38,153 nucleotides of DNA. Origin: Tardiphaga sp. (GTDB lineage: Bacteria > Pseudomonadota > Alphaproteobacteria > Rhizobiales > Xanthobacteraceae). The position numbers and the translations under genes were made by a program. Below are positions 28,659 to 37,458 of this stretch, in pieces; the stretch's first letter is position 1; the number at the start of each line of letters is the position of its first letter. The notes beneath the pieces are model-generated. The model did no database searches, was not told the origin of the DNA, and saw only the letters and a program-made list of their open reading frames with translations. Location of the stretch: positions 1 through 38,153 of the forward strand of contig NZ_JAQGJT010000034.1 in NCBI RefSeq assembly GCF_028290495.1. Reading direction: 5' to 3'.

Positions 28659-30299
28659 ATGGACGCCATCAACCAACCCTTGCTTGACGTCCGCGATCTC
28701 TCGGTGGCGTTCCATCACGGCAGCGGCACATCCATCGCCGTCGATCACGTCTCGTTCGAGATCAGGCGCGGCGAATGCGTCGCGCTGGTCGGCGAGTCCG
28801 GGTCCGGAAAATCGGTCAGCGCACTGTCGATCCTGCGGCTGCTGCCGTACCCGACGGCGTCGCATCCGTCTGGCCAGATACGTTTCAAGGGGCATGAACT
28901 GTTGAGCATGTCGGAGGGCGAAATCCGCGGCATTCGCGGCAACGACATTTCGATCATCTTTCAGGAGCCGATGACCTCGCTCAATCCGCTGCACACGATC
29001 GGTGCACAGATTGGCGAAATCCTGCAACTGCACAGCGGTATGCGCGGCGCCACCGCGCGGGCGCGGACGCTTGAGTTGCTTACCCAGGTCGGCATTCCCG
29101 AGCCGGAGACCCGGCTTGCTTCCTATCCGCATCAGTTGTCCGGCGGTCAGCGCCAGCGCGTGATGATCGCGATGGCGCTCGCCAACGAGCCGGACCTCCT
29201 GATCGCCGACGAACCGACCACCGCGCTCGATGTCACTGTGCAAGCGCAGATCCTGACGTTGCTGGCCGAGATCCAGCAGCGGCTCGGCATGAGCCTGCTG
29301 TTCATCACCCACGATCTCGGCATCGTCCGCCGCATCGCTGATGTGGTCTGTGTCATGAACAATGGCAAGATCGTCGAGCAAGGGCCGGTCGAGCAGGTGT
29401 TCACTGCGCCTCAGCATGCCTATACGCGGGCGCTGCTCGCCGCGGAGCCGAAGCCCGACCCGGCGCCGCCGCGGCCGGATCAGCCGGTGGTGATTTCGAC
29501 CGATGACCTCAAGGTGTGGTTTCCGATCAAGCGCGGGTTGCTACGCAAGACCGTCGGTCACATCAAGGCGGTCGACGGCGTCACGCTGGCGGTGCGCAAG
29601 GGCGAGACACTCGGCGTGGTCGGCGAATCCGGCTCCGGCAAGACGACGCTGGGTCTGGCGCTGCTGCGGTTGATTTCCTCGGATGGCCCGATCGTGTTCC
29701 TCGGCAGCGACATTCAGGGCCTGCAGTTCAAGGCAATGCGGCCGATCCGCCGCGACATGCAGATCGTGTTTCAGGATCCGTTCGGCGCGCTCTCGCCGCG
29801 CATGTCGGTCGGCGACATCGTCGCGGAGGGCCTCAGCGTGCACCAGCCGCAATTGAAGGAGACCGAGCGCGAGGCGCGCGTGGTCAAGGCGCTGGTCGAT
29901 GTCGGCCTCGACCCGAAGACGCGGTTTCGCTACCCGCATGAATTCTCGGGCGGCCAGCGCCAACGCATCAGCATCGCGCGCGCCGCCGTGCTGGAGCCGA
30001 GCTTCGTCGTGCTCGACGAGCCGACCAGCGCGCTCGATATGCTGTTCCAGGCGCAGATGGTCGACCTGCTGCGCGAGTTGCAGCGCAAGCGAGACCTCAC
30101 TTACCTGTTTATCTCGCACGATCTTCGCGTCGTGGCCTCATTGGCCAGCCATCTGATCGTGATGCGCCACGGCAAGGTCGTGGAGGAGGGGCCGGCTTCC
30201 GAACTGTTCAAGAATCCGAAGACCGACTACACGCGGGCGCTGTTCGCTGCCGCGTTCCGGATCGAGGCCGTGCCTGGCGGAGCGCCGCCTCTATCATAG
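28659..30299 (+). CDS. yejF: Peptide ABC transporter double ATP-binding protein (YejF type)
   Basis: A 546-residue fusion of two oligopeptide-type ATPases. Domain 1 has Walker A GESGSGKS at 45-52, [10 protein letters not shown], signature [10 protein letters not shown] at 159-168, Walker B LLIADEP and H-switch THD near 217-219. Domain 2 has Walker [10 protein letters not shown] at 322-330, [12 protein letters not shown], a second SGGQRQR and [11 protein letters not shown]. Both sites look catalytically complete. YejF energises YejBE. Last gene of the yejA-yejF operon, 9 bases after yejE. A 171-bp gap with a new promoter follows. Confidence 0.93.
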   Translation: MDAINQPLLDVRDLSVAFHHGSGTSIAVDHVSFEIRRGECVALVGESGSGKSVSALSILRLLPYPTASHPSGQIRFKGHELLSMSEGEIRGIRGNDISIIFQEPMTSLNPLHTIGAQIGEILQLHSGMRGATARARTLELLTQVGIPEPETRLASYPHQLSGGQRQRVMIAMALANEPDLLIADEPTTALDVTVQAQILTLLAEIQQRLGMSLLFITHDLGIVRRIADVVCVMNNGKIVEQGPVEQVFTAPQHAYTRALLAAEPKPDPAPPRPDQPVVISTDDLKVWFPIKRGLLRKTVGHIKAVDGVTLAVRKGETLGVVGESGSGKTTLGLALLRLISSDGPIVFLGSDIQGLQFKAMRPIRRDMQIVFQDPFGALSPRMSVGDIVAEGLSVHQPQLKETEREARVVKALVDVGLDPKTRFRYPHEFSGGQRQRISIARAAVLEPSFVVLDEPTSALDMLFQAQMVDLLRELQRKRDLTYLFISHDLRVVASLASHLIVMRHGKVVEEGPASELFKNPKTDYTRALFAAAFRIEAVPGGAPPLS

Positions 30300-30391
30300 A
30301 TCGAATATCCCGCAGGCCGGGCGCAATGCAGGTCCGTTAGGGATGTTCCAACCTGCGAAGCGATGGTCGCTTGATAACTACCGGTGTCGAA

Positions 30392-30420
30392 TTGACGCGG
30401 CTTTGGCGAGCCTGTCTAAC
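30392..30420 (+). promoter_or_regulatory. Predicted promoter of the small secreted protein gene
   Basis: TTGACG (30392-30397) and TCTAAC (30415-30420) are separated by exactly 17 bases, ending 50 bases before the start codon. This suggests that the small gene is transcribed on its own rather than only by read-through from yejF. Confidence 0.5.
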
Positions 30421-30470
30421 AGCCCTCTGCTGATAGGCAGGTTCCATCATTCGACATTCCCGGGGAATAC

Positions 30471-30731
30471 ATGAAGACATATTTGCTCGCCGTTTCGCTT
30501 GTCCTGGCTGCAGCTCCAGCTTTTGCGGCCTGCACCGAGCAGCAGGTATCCGACAAGGCCATGCAGGTTTCGGCAAAGCTTGAGACGCTCACGGCCAAGG
30601 ACCCCAAGAAGGCCGAAGAAGTCATGATGAAGATGGTGGCAGCGCAGTCGGATCCGAAGGCGACCGCAAGCGTTGACGCGATGTGCAAGAGCTATGACGA
30701 TCTGCTCGCCGAGATTGCGAAGATCAAATAA
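30471..30731 (+). CDS. Small secreted helical protein with two cysteines, unknown function
   Basis: An 86-residue protein with a clear Sec signal peptide (MKTYLLAVSLVLAAAPAFA, cleavage likely after Ala19). The mature form of about 67 residues is charged and predicted helical. Cys21 and Cys72 bracket it and could form a disulfide closing a helical hairpin. The residue three before Cys21 is Phe, so a lipoprotein signal is unlikely. GGGGAA lies just upstream of the ATG. I recognise no family. It has its own promoter and downstream hairpin and lies between the Yej importer and the peptidase pair. Confidence 0.8.
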   Translation: MKTYLLAVSLVLAAAPAFAACTEQQVSDKAMQVSAKLETLTAKDPKKAEEVMMKMVAAQSDPKATASVDAMCKSYDDLLAEIAKIK

Positions 30732-30741
30732 CGACTGATAT

Positions 30742-30774
30742 CGCCGCTCCCGGCCGTCGAGGTCGGGAGCGGCG
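30742..30774. terminator. Hairpin between convergent genes
   Basis: CGCCGCTCCCG (30742-30752) and CGGGAGCGGCG (30764-30774) form a perfect 11-bp stem in the 50-bp gap between the small secreted gene and the NlpC/P60 gene. It could end both transcripts, although neither side has a T-run. Confidence 0.6.
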
Positions 30775-30781
30775 AGCTTCA

Positions 30782-31624
30782 CTAAAGTCGCCGGATGCTG
30801 CTCACCGCGCTGCCCGCCGCCATAATTCTTGCTATCGCATCCGCCGTATTCTCGATCGCCGTCGCCATATGATGCGCATTGGCGTGCACGATCGTGTTGG
30901 CATCGCGGACAACAGCGACATGGCCTTTCCAGAAGATGAGGTCACCGCGCTGAAGCTTCTGCATCTCTGCTTCTGACAGCGCACGCCCCAGCCCGCTCTC
31001 CTGCATGTCGCTGTCGCGCGGACAGCCCATGCCGGCGGCATTCAGCGCAATCTGTACCAGGCCGGAGCAATCGATGCCGAGGCTGCTCTTGCCGCCCCAC
31101 AGATAGGGCGTGCCGACGAAGCGCTCGGCCACCGCGACGAAGTCGGTCTCGAAATCATTGATGTTCGTGACATGGGATTTCGGCACGCAATGCCCCTCGC
31201 TGGTCACCGCAAAAGTCTCGTGAAACCTGACCACGGCAATGCGCGCGCCGAGCGGCAGCGTATCGACCGGCGGAAGTTTGATCGACGGGCCGGGGAACGC
31301 AAAGGTCCGCAGCGCCGTGATCTTGTGCGTGGCGGCGGCACCGGGCCGGTACAGCGCGAGGTCGGGCAGCCAGCCGACATAGCCATCGCCGTTCAACTGG
31401 CCCCACGCCCAGCCTTCGTCGTTGCGGTCATAGATGGTGACGCGCTCGCCCTTTAGCGCCTGAGTATCCAGTGCTGCGCCGGAGAACGGCTCGCGGCGCA
31501 CCGGCGCGATGCCGTCCATCACCTCGAATTCCTCGCCTTCGACGAAGCGCGCAGCCTCGACCTTGCCTTCCAGGTATTTCGCCGCGAGATCGGGCCGCAC
31601 CGGCGTCAAACGTGGATCATGCAT
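30782..31624 (-). CDS. NlpC/P60-family peptidase with SH3-like domains
   Basis: A 280-residue C40 cysteine peptidase. Residues about 25-155 hold two SH3-like modules (ALDTQALKGERVTIYD, GWLPDLAL, then a second with HCVPKSHV). The catalytic domain covers about 160-275 with Cys186 in GIDCSG, His235 in WKGHVAVV and His248 in VHANAHH. The SH3-SH3-NlpC layout is that of YkfC-type gamma-D-glutamyl-diamino-acid endopeptidases, which trim murein peptides. I see no signal peptide or membrane anchor, so a cytoplasmic place is likely. Its ATG overlaps the stop of the upstream leucyl aminopeptidase by 8 bases, so the two peptidases are co-translated. Confidence 0.88.
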   Translation of the reverse strand: MHDPRLTPVRPDLAAKYLEGKVEAARFVEGEEFEVMDGIAPVRREPFSGAALDTQALKGERVTIYDRNDEGWAWGQLNGDGYVGWLPDLALYRPGAAATHKITALRTFAFPGPSIKLPPVDTLPLGARIAVVRFHETFAVTSEGHCVPKSHVTNINDFETDFVAVAERFVGTPYLWGGKSSLGIDCSGLVQIALNAAGMGCPRDSDMQESGLGRALSEAEMQKLQRGDLIFWKGHVAVVRDANTIVHANAHHMATAIENTADAIARIMAAGSAVSSIRRL

Positions 31625-32999
31625 AGCGTTCGCTCAGCAAAGCGTAGATCGCGCGGGCGGCCTGGCATTCGCCGCCTTCGGGCCGCGCCGGTTTTGCCGA
31701 CGGCGTCCAGCCGTAGATGTCGACATGCAGCCAGTTTGTCGTGGGCTCGACGAAGCGCTGCAGGAACAGCGCGCAGGTGATCGAGCCGGCAAAGCCGCCG
31801 GAGGGTGCGTTGTTGATGTCGGCGGTCTTGGAATCCAGCCAGGCATCGTAGGGCGCCCACAGCGGCAGCCGCCACAGCGGGTCGTTCTGCGCTTTTGCGC
31901 AGCGCGCGACATCGAGCGCCAGCGTCTCGTCATTGGTGTAGTACGGCGGCAGGTCCGGCCCGAGCGCGACGCGCGCCGCACCCGTCAGCGTGCCGAGATC
32001 GACCAGCAGCTCCGGCTTGTCTTCGCCGGCATAGGCCAGCGCATCGGCCAGCACCAGCCGGCCTTCGGCGTCGGTGTTGCCGATCTCCACCGTCGGCCCC
32101 TTGCGCGACCTGAAGATGTCGAGCGGGCGGAAGGCATTGCCGGCCACGGCATTCTCGACCGCCGGGATCAGTACCCGCAGCCGCACCTTCAGCCCGGCAT
32201 CCATCACCATCAGCGCCAGCGCCAGCACATTCGCCGCGCCGCCCATGTCCTTCTTCATGATCAGCATGCCGGAGGAAGGCTTGAGATCGAGCCCGCCGGT
32301 GTCGAAACAGACGCCCTTGCCGACGAGGGTGACCTTGGGATGTGAAGGATCGCCCCAAGAGAAATCGATCAGTCGTGGTGCGCGCGTCGAGGCCATGCCT
32401 ACGGCGTGGATCAGCGGAAAGTTCTGCGCCATCAGCTCGTCGCCGGTGATGCAGGAGAAGTCAGCGCCGAACCGCCCCGCGAGCGTCTTCGCCACTTCTT
32501 CCAGTTCGGCCGGCCCCATGTCGTTGGACGGCGTGTTGATCAGGTCGCGCGCGAGGGTGGCTGCCTCGGCCATCCGGCCGATGTCGGCGATATCAACGCC
32601 TTCCGGCGGTACCAGTCGCACCTTAGGCGGCTCGTTTTTGCGGTAGCGGCCGAAGCGATAGCTGCCGAGCGCGAAGGCCAGCGTTGCAAGCCGCATGTCA
32701 TGTGGTGCGTTGGCGAAGTGATAGAGCCCGGGCGGCAGCAGGCCCGGCAACTGGCCGGCACGGAACAGGTCGCGGGATTTCGCCGTCTCATCTTCTAGCC
32801 CGAACAGCACCTGGGCGATCGAGCCATCGGCGGCCGGCAGCGGCAGGCACGCGCCCGGCTTGGCGACAAAGTCGTGGGCCGCGGCAAAGGCCTGTGCCGG
32901 GGCCGGCAACGCGGCGCTGATGGCCGGCCAGGTGGCCCTGGTGACGAAGTGGACGGCGATGGACGGCGCGCCGGAGGCGGCCTCGAAAACAGAATGCAT
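31617..32999 (-). CDS. Leucyl aminopeptidase family protein (M17)
   Basis: A 460-residue two-zinc aminopeptidase. The C-terminal catalytic domain shows the complete metal-site set Lys228, Asp233 (GKGVCFDTGG), Asp251 (KKDMGGA), Asp310 and Glu312 in NTDAEGRL, with spacing equal to bovine lens aminopeptidase (Lys250, Asp255, Asp273, Asp332, Glu334); Lys240 and Arg314 are the usual catalytic helpers. The N-terminal domain (about 1-140) is divergent, as is normal. It removes N-terminal residues from peptides in the cytoplasm. It forms an overlapping pair with the NlpC/P60 gene downstream and is divergent from tadD. Confidence 0.9.
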   Translation of the reverse strand: MHSVFEAASGAPSIAVHFVTRATWPAISAALPAPAQAFAAAHDFVAKPGACLPLPAADGSIAQVLFGLEDETAKSRDLFRAGQLPGLLPPGLYHFANAPHDMRLATLAFALGSYRFGRYRKNEPPKVRLVPPEGVDIADIGRMAEAATLARDLINTPSNDMGPAELEEVAKTLAGRFGADFSCITGDELMAQNFPLIHAVGMASTRAPRLIDFSWGDPSHPKVTLVGKGVCFDTGGLDLKPSSGMLIMKKDMGGAANVLALALMVMDAGLKVRLRVLIPAVENAVAGNAFRPLDIFRSRKGPTVEIGNTDAEGRLVLADALAYAGEDKPELLVDLGTLTGAARVALGPDLPPYYTNDETLALDVARCAKAQNDPLWRLPLWAPYDAWLDSKTADINNAPSGGFAGSITCALFLQRFVEPTTNWLHVDIYGWTPSAKPARPEGGECQAARAIYALLSERYA

Positions 33000-33041
33000 A
33001 GGATTGAGTCTCGCGAACGGGCATGGGGCGGGCGACGCGGA

Positions 33042-33070
33042 TTAACCGGCCATTAGGGTTAACATATTAT
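33042..33070 (+). promoter_or_regulatory. Predicted tadD promoter with TTAACC/GGTTAA inverted repeat
   Basis: TTAACC (33042-33047) is followed after 17 bases by TATTAT (33065-33070), about 50 bases before tadD. TTAACC also forms an inverted repeat with GGTTAA at 33057-33062. TTAACC half-sites resemble CtrA recognition elements, but the spacing here is not the classic TTAA-N7-TTAA. Confidence 0.4.
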
Positions 33071-33122
33071 TTCTGAGGGTAGTCGGCGGCTGCGTCTGCC
33101 GCTTTCAGTGAGTCACCGTGCC

Positions 33123-33926
33123 ATGCGTCAGCCCTTTTGTCTTGCCCGGCTTCTTGCGACCGCAGCGGTGACGACGATCCTGGCGGTCGGCCTGGCCGGC
33201 TGCAAGACGGCCGGCATGTCCGACGTCACCGGTTCCATCGGCAGCCGCGCCGAGGCGGCGCCGGAAGCCGATCCGGTTCGCGCAATCGAAGTCTATGGCG
33301 AGCGCTTTCGCGCCAACCCCCGGGATGCCGACGCCGCGCTGCGCTACGGTCAGGCATTGCGCGCCAACGGCCAGCGCTCCCAGGCCGTCGCGGTGTTCGA
33401 ACAGGCCAGCCTCAGCAATCCCGGCAACAAGGCGCTGGCGGCCGGTTATGGCCGCGCGCTTGCCGATACAGGCGCGTTTCAGCGCGCCTTCGATATTCTC
33501 GCCAGCGCCCACACGCCGGCCAATCCGGACTGGCGCATCCTCTCGGTGCAGGGCGCCGTGCTCGACCAGATGAGCCGCCATGACGAAGCCCGCGGCTATT
33601 ATGAGACCGCGCTGAAGATCCGCCCTGAGGATCCCTCGGTGCTGTCTAATCTCGGCCTGTCCTACATGCTGTCAAAGGACCTGCCGCGCGCCGAATCGAC
33701 CTTGCGCCGTGCCTACGGCAGCGGCAGCGCCGATCCCCGCGTGCGGCAAAATCTCGGCCTGGTGGTCGGTCTGCAGGGGCGCTTCGGTGAGGCGGAAACC
33801 ATCGTGAAGGCGGACCTGCCACCCGAAGAAGCCGCCGCCAATGTCGCTTATCTGAAGCAGATGCTCAGCAACAAGGGCGCGCCACGCGGCGCACGCAGTG
33901 CGGATGATGCGATGGGGCGGTCGTAG
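33123..33926 (+). CDS. tadD: TPR-repeat lipoprotein, Tad pilus assembly protein TadD type
   Basis: A 267-residue outer-membrane-type lipoprotein. The signal ends in the lipobox LAGC (Cys27), and the mature part holds at least four tetratricopeptide units (for example DPVRAIEVYGERFRANPRDADAALRYGQAL and DEARGYYETALKIRPEDPSVLSNLG), followed by a low-complexity tail. TadD helps to assemble the secretin pore of Tad/Flp pili, and it neighbours tadC, tadB and cpaF, which supports the call. The start is ATG 33123; GTG 33108 in frame is possible and would add five residues. It is convergent with tadC rather than in line with it. Confidence 0.82.
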   Translation: MRQPFCLARLLATAAVTTILAVGLAGCKTAGMSDVTGSIGSRAEAAPEADPVRAIEVYGERFRANPRDADAALRYGQALRANGQRSQAVAVFEQASLSNPGNKALAAGYGRALADTGAFQRAFDILASAHTPANPDWRILSVQGAVLDQMSRHDEARGYYETALKIRPEDPSVLSNLGLSYMLSKDLPRAESTLRRAYGSGSADPRVRQNLGLVVGLQGRFGEAETIVKADLPPEEAAANVAYLKQMLSNKGAPRGARSADDAMGRS

Positions 33927-33982
33927 ACTGCAACGCTGTCCAAGAAACTTGACACCAGATGAAGCAAAGAGCGCGAACCTAA

Positions 33983-34006
33983 CCTCTCCCGGCAGGCGGG
34001 CAGAGG
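33983..34006. terminator. Hairpin between convergent tadD and tadC
   Basis: CCTCTCCCG and CGGGCAGAGG pair with one bulged base around a five-base loop in the 87-bp gap between tadD and tadC. It resembles the CCTCTCCC repeats elsewhere in the window and may serve both genes as a terminator. Confidence 0.4.
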
Positions 34007-34013
34007 AAAGAGC

Positions 34014-34988
34014 TCACTGCATCGCGGCGACCTTGAGGCCGGTCGGCCCGAGAATGACGACGAACAGCACCGGCAAAAAGAACAGGATCATCGGCACCGT
34101 CAGCTTTGGCGGCAGCGCCGCGGCCTTCTTCTCGGCCTCGTTCATGCGCATGTCACGGTTTTCCTGCGCCATCACGCGCAGGCTCTGGCCGAGCGGCGTG
34201 CCGTAGCGTTCCGACTGCATCAGCGCAAGACAAACCGACTTGACGCCTTCCAGCCCGGTGCGCTTGGCGAGATTTTCATAGGCCACCTTGCGGTCCTGCA
34301 AATAGGACAACTCCGCCGTCGTCAGCGTAAATTCCTCGGCGAGTGCGACCGACTGCGAGCCGATCTCGATCGAGACCTTGCGGAATGCGACTTCGATCGA
34401 CATGCCGGATTCGATGCAGATCAGCAGCAGATCGAGCGCATCGGGAAAGGCGCGGCGGATCGAAAGCTGGCGCTTGCCGATGGCGTTCTTCAGGAAGATC
34501 ATCGGCGCCTGCATGCCGAGATAGGTCGCCACCAGGCACATGCCGATCTTGATCGGCATCGAATATTCCAGGTTAGACAGCAGGAATACGTAGATCACCG
34601 AGAAGATCAGGAACACGATCGGCATCACGGCGCGGAAGAACAGGAACGTCACATAGGGCGCCTGGCCGCGATAGCCGGCCATCACCAGCTTGTCGAGGGC
34701 TGCTTCCTGCGCCAGCCATTTGCCGAGGTTGAAATCGGTCACCACCTTCGACACCAGCTGCCGTGGCGATTGCCGCAACGAGGCGCGGTCGTTCTTCGAG
34801 AGCCGCTCGCGCTCGCGCTGGCGCAGCCGCTCGCGCTCGCTGGCAACGGCCTTCATGCGCTTGGCCAGTCCGTCGCCGGCGAACATCGGCGTGATCAGGC
34901 TGTAGGCCGTGGCGGCAACGGCGATCGCCGCCATCACCAGCGTCATGAACTTGGGGTCGTGAATCTTGGCGATCAAAAAATCAAGCAT
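34014..34988 (-). CDS. tadC: Tad pilus inner-membrane platform protein TadC
   Basis: A 324-residue type II secretion F-domain protein. A first helix at about 15-33, a charged cytoplasmic region rich in Arg and Glu (about 42-80), two helices near 112-160, the GspF domain (FPDALDLLLICIESGMSIEVAFRKV to LGQSLRVMAQENRDMRM, about 180-285) and a final helix (LTVPMILFFLPVLFVVILGPTGL). With TadB it forms the membrane platform on which pilin is assembled by the CpaF ATPase. It starts 9 bases after tadB. Confidence 0.92.
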   Translation of the reverse strand: MLDFLIAKIHDPKFMTLVMAAIAVAATAYSLITPMFAGDGLAKRMKAVASERERLRQRERERLSKNDRASLRQSPRQLVSKVVTDFNLGKWLAQEAALDKLVMAGYRGQAPYVTFLFFRAVMPIVFLIFSVIYVFLLSNLEYSMPIKIGMCLVATYLGMQAPMIFLKNAIGKRQLSIRRAFPDALDLLLICIESGMSIEVAFRKVSIEIGSQSVALAEEFTLTTAELSYLQDRKVAYENLAKRTGLEGVKSVCLALMQSERYGTPLGQSLRVMAQENRDMRMNEAEKKAAALPPKLTVPMILFFLPVLFVVILGPTGLKVAAMQ

Positions 34989-34997
34989 ACGACACCA

Positions 34998-35972
34998 TCA
35001 GAAATCGAAATTGATCATCTTCTTCATGACGAAGATCCCGCACGACATCCACAACACGCAACCCGCCAGCATCAGCCGTCCGGTCGGCTCGGTCCACAGC
35101 AGCGAAATGTAGTCCGGCGTGCTGAGGTAGACGAGCAGCATCACGATAGGCGGCAATGAGCCGATGATGCCGGCGGAGGCCTTGGCTTCCATCGACATTG
35201 CCTGGATCTTTTCGGCCATCTTCTTGCGGTCGCGCAGTACCTTGGAAAGGTTGCCCAGCGCTTCGGAGAGATTGCCGCCGGATTTCTGCTGGATCGCCAC
35301 CACGATGCCGAAAAAATTGGCTTCCGGCACCGGCATGCGCTCGTACAGACGCGCACAAGCCTCGCCGAGCGGCATGCCGATCGTCTGGGTTTCGATGATC
35401 GCGTAGAATTCGGTGCGCAGCGGCTCGGTCGCGTCGGCGGCGACCACCTTGATGGAATCGAACAGCGGCAGGCCGGCCTTGATGCCGCGGACAATCACAT
35501 CGACGGCATCGGGCAGCGCCTTCAGGAACGCCTTTTCGCGGCGCTTCTTGAGAAAACCGAGTACCCAGCGCGGCAGGCCGAAGCCTGCGGCGAAGGCGAT
35601 TCCGACGGCTGCGAGCAACCCGCCACCGCCCATCATCACCACCACGAAGCCGCCGGCGCCGAGAATGCCGGAGATCGTCAGGAACTTGTTGTCGCTCCAG
35701 TCCAATCCTGCCTGTGCGAGGCGGATGCTGAGCGCGACCTTCTTCTCCTTCTGGCGACGGGCTTCGACTTCCTTCATCGAGCCTTCGACCTGTTCGCGGC
35801 GCGAGCGCTGCGACTTGTCGGTCTGACGCTTTACTGGCTCAGTCCGCGCGATCGCAGCGCGGCGCTGGTTCACCTTGGTGGCGCCGGACAGTGACGGATA
35901 GATGAAGACCCAGGCCAGACCGCCAACGGCGGTGAAGGCGAGAAAGGCCATGGCGAGCGCCTGCATGTTCAT
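34998..35972 (-). CDS. tadB: Tad pilus inner-membrane platform protein TadB
   Basis: A 324-residue F-domain protein paralogous to TadC. The N-terminal helix (MQALAMAFLAFTAVGGLAWVFIY) is followed by a basic cytoplasmic stretch (about 33-80), two helices near 98-135, the GspF core ALPDAVDVIVRGIKAGLPLFDSIKVVA to LRDRKKMAEKIQAMSMEAKASA, and two C-terminal helices. AGGAG lies 6 bases before the ATG. The gene lies 10 bases after cpaF and 9 before tadC in one operon. Confidence 0.92.
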   Translation of the reverse strand: MNMQALAMAFLAFTAVGGLAWVFIYPSLSGATKVNQRRAAIARTEPVKRQTDKSQRSRREQVEGSMKEVEARRQKEKKVALSIRLAQAGLDWSDNKFLTISGILGAGGFVVVMMGGGGLLAAVGIAFAAGFGLPRWVLGFLKKRREKAFLKALPDAVDVIVRGIKAGLPLFDSIKVVAADATEPLRTEFYAIIETQTIGMPLGEACARLYERMPVPEANFFGIVVAIQQKSGGNLSEALGNLSKVLRDRKKMAEKIQAMSMEAKASAGIIGSLPPIVMLLVYLSTPDYISLLWTEPTGRLMLAGCVLWMSCGIFVMKKMINFDF

Positions 35973-35982
35973 CGGTCGCTCC

Positions 35983-37437
35983 TCAGGTCATCGCGGCGAC
36001 TTCGGAGGCATCGAGTGCTGCCGCCAGTCGCTTCTCTTCGCCATAGTAGCGCGCGCGATCCCAGAACCGTGGGCGGCCGATGCCTGTCGAGCGATGCCGG
36101 CCGAGGATGTTGCCGTTGGCGTCCTCACCGGTCATGTCATAGATGAATAGGTCCTGCGTGATGATGGTGTCGCCTTCCATCCCCATCACCTCGGTGATGT
36201 GGGTGATGCGGCGCGAGCCATCGCGCAGGCGCGCGGCCTGAACCACGACGTCGATCGAGGCGCAGATCATTTCGCGGATGGTGCGCGACGGCAGCGAGAA
36301 GCCGCCCATCGTGATCATGGATTCGCAGCGCGACAGCGCTTCGCGCGGGTTGTTGGCATGCAGCGTGCCCATCGAGCCGTCATGGCCGGTGTTCATCGCC
36401 TGCAACAGATCGAACGCTTCCGGTCCGCGGACTTCGCCGACGATGATGCGTTCGGGGCGCATGCGCAGGCAGTTTCGCACCAGCTCGCGCATCGTGACCT
36501 GGCCTTCGCCCTCGATGTTCGGCGGCCGGGTTTCCAGTCGCACCACATGCGGCTGCTGCAGTTGCAGTTCGGCGGCGTCTTCGCAGGTGATGATACGCTC
36601 GTCGTCGTCGATATATTGCGTCAGACAGTTCAGCAGGGTGGTCTTGCCGGAGCCGGTACCGCCCGAGATCAGCACGTTGGCGCGGCAGCGGCCGATAATC
36701 TGCAGAATCTGCGCGCCTTCCGGAGAGATCGCGCCGAACTTGACCAGCTGGTCGAGCGTCAGCTTGTCCTTCTTGAACTTGCGGATGGTCAGCGCAGGCC
36801 CGTCGATCGCCAGCGGCGGCACGATGGCGTTGACGCGCGAACCGTCGGCAAGGCGCGCGTCGCAGATCGGCGAGGATTCGTCGACGCGGCGGCCGACCTG
36901 GCTGACGATGCGCTGGCAGATGTTCAAGAGCTGCTGGTTGTCGCGGAACCGGATGCCGGTCTTCTGGATGCGGCCGGCGACTTCGATGAACACCGTGCCG
37001 GCGCCGTTGACCATGATGTCGGAGATGTCGTCGCGCGACAGCAGCGGCTCCAGCGGGCCGTAGCCGAGCACGTCGTTGCAGATGTCGTCGAGCAGCTCTT
37101 CCTGCTCGGCGATCGACATCACGATGTTCTTGATCGCGATGATCTCGTTGACGATGTCGCGGATTTCCTCGCGTGCGGATTCGCCGTCGAGCTTGGCAAG
37201 CTGCGCCAGATCGATCGCCTCGATCAGCGCGCCGAAGATCGTCGCCTTGACCTGGTAATAATTCTCGGATTTGCGCTCGGCCATGGTCGGCACCGGCACT
37301 ACGCGGGCCGGCGACAGCGGCGGTGAGGAGACGGCCGGAGGCGCACTGACGCTGGGCGCGCTGGGGGCGAGCTCCATCGTGCTGGCGGGCCTCGTGGCCC
37401 GGGAGTCTGTATCGGATCCGCTACGCTTACCAAACAC
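35983..37437 (-). CDS. cpaF: Tad pilus assembly ATPase CpaF/TadA
   Basis: A 484-residue secretion ATPase of the VirB11/GspE superfamily that powers Flp pilus assembly in the cytoplasm. A proline-rich variable N-terminus (about 1-55) is followed by the N-terminal domain with GYGPLEPLLSRDDISDIMVNG (125-145) and the ATPase core: Walker A GGTGSGKTT (259-267), ITCEDAAELQL (Asp box), Walker B IIVGEVRG (331-338) and His box TGHDGSMGTLHAN. The start is GTG 37437 (MFGKRSGS) with GGAG about 9 bases upstream. It lies 21 bases downstream of cpaE and starts the cpaF-tadB-tadC run. Confidence 0.94.
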   Translation of the reverse strand: MFGKRSGSDTDSRATRPASTMELAPSAPSVSAPPAVSSPPLSPARVVPVPTMAERKSENYYQVKATIFGALIEAIDLAQLAKLDGESAREEIRDIVNEIIAIKNIVMSIAEQEELLDDICNDVLGYGPLEPLLSRDDISDIMVNGAGTVFIEVAGRIQKTGIRFRDNQQLLNICQRIVSQVGRRVDESSPICDARLADGSRVNAIVPPLAIDGPALTIRKFKKDKLTLDQLVKFGAISPEGAQILQIIGRCRANVLISGGTGSGKTTLLNCLTQYIDDDERIITCEDAAELQLQQPHVVRLETRPPNIEGEGQVTMRELVRNCLRMRPERIIVGEVRGPEAFDLLQAMNTGHDGSMGTLHANNPREALSRCESMITMGGFSLPSRTIREMICASIDVVVQAARLRDGSRRITHITEVMGMEGDTIITQDLFIYDMTGEDANGNILGRHRSTGIGRPRFWDRARYYGEEKRLAAALDASEVAAMT

Positions 37438-37458
37438 GACGACGCTCCAGGCGGTGTC

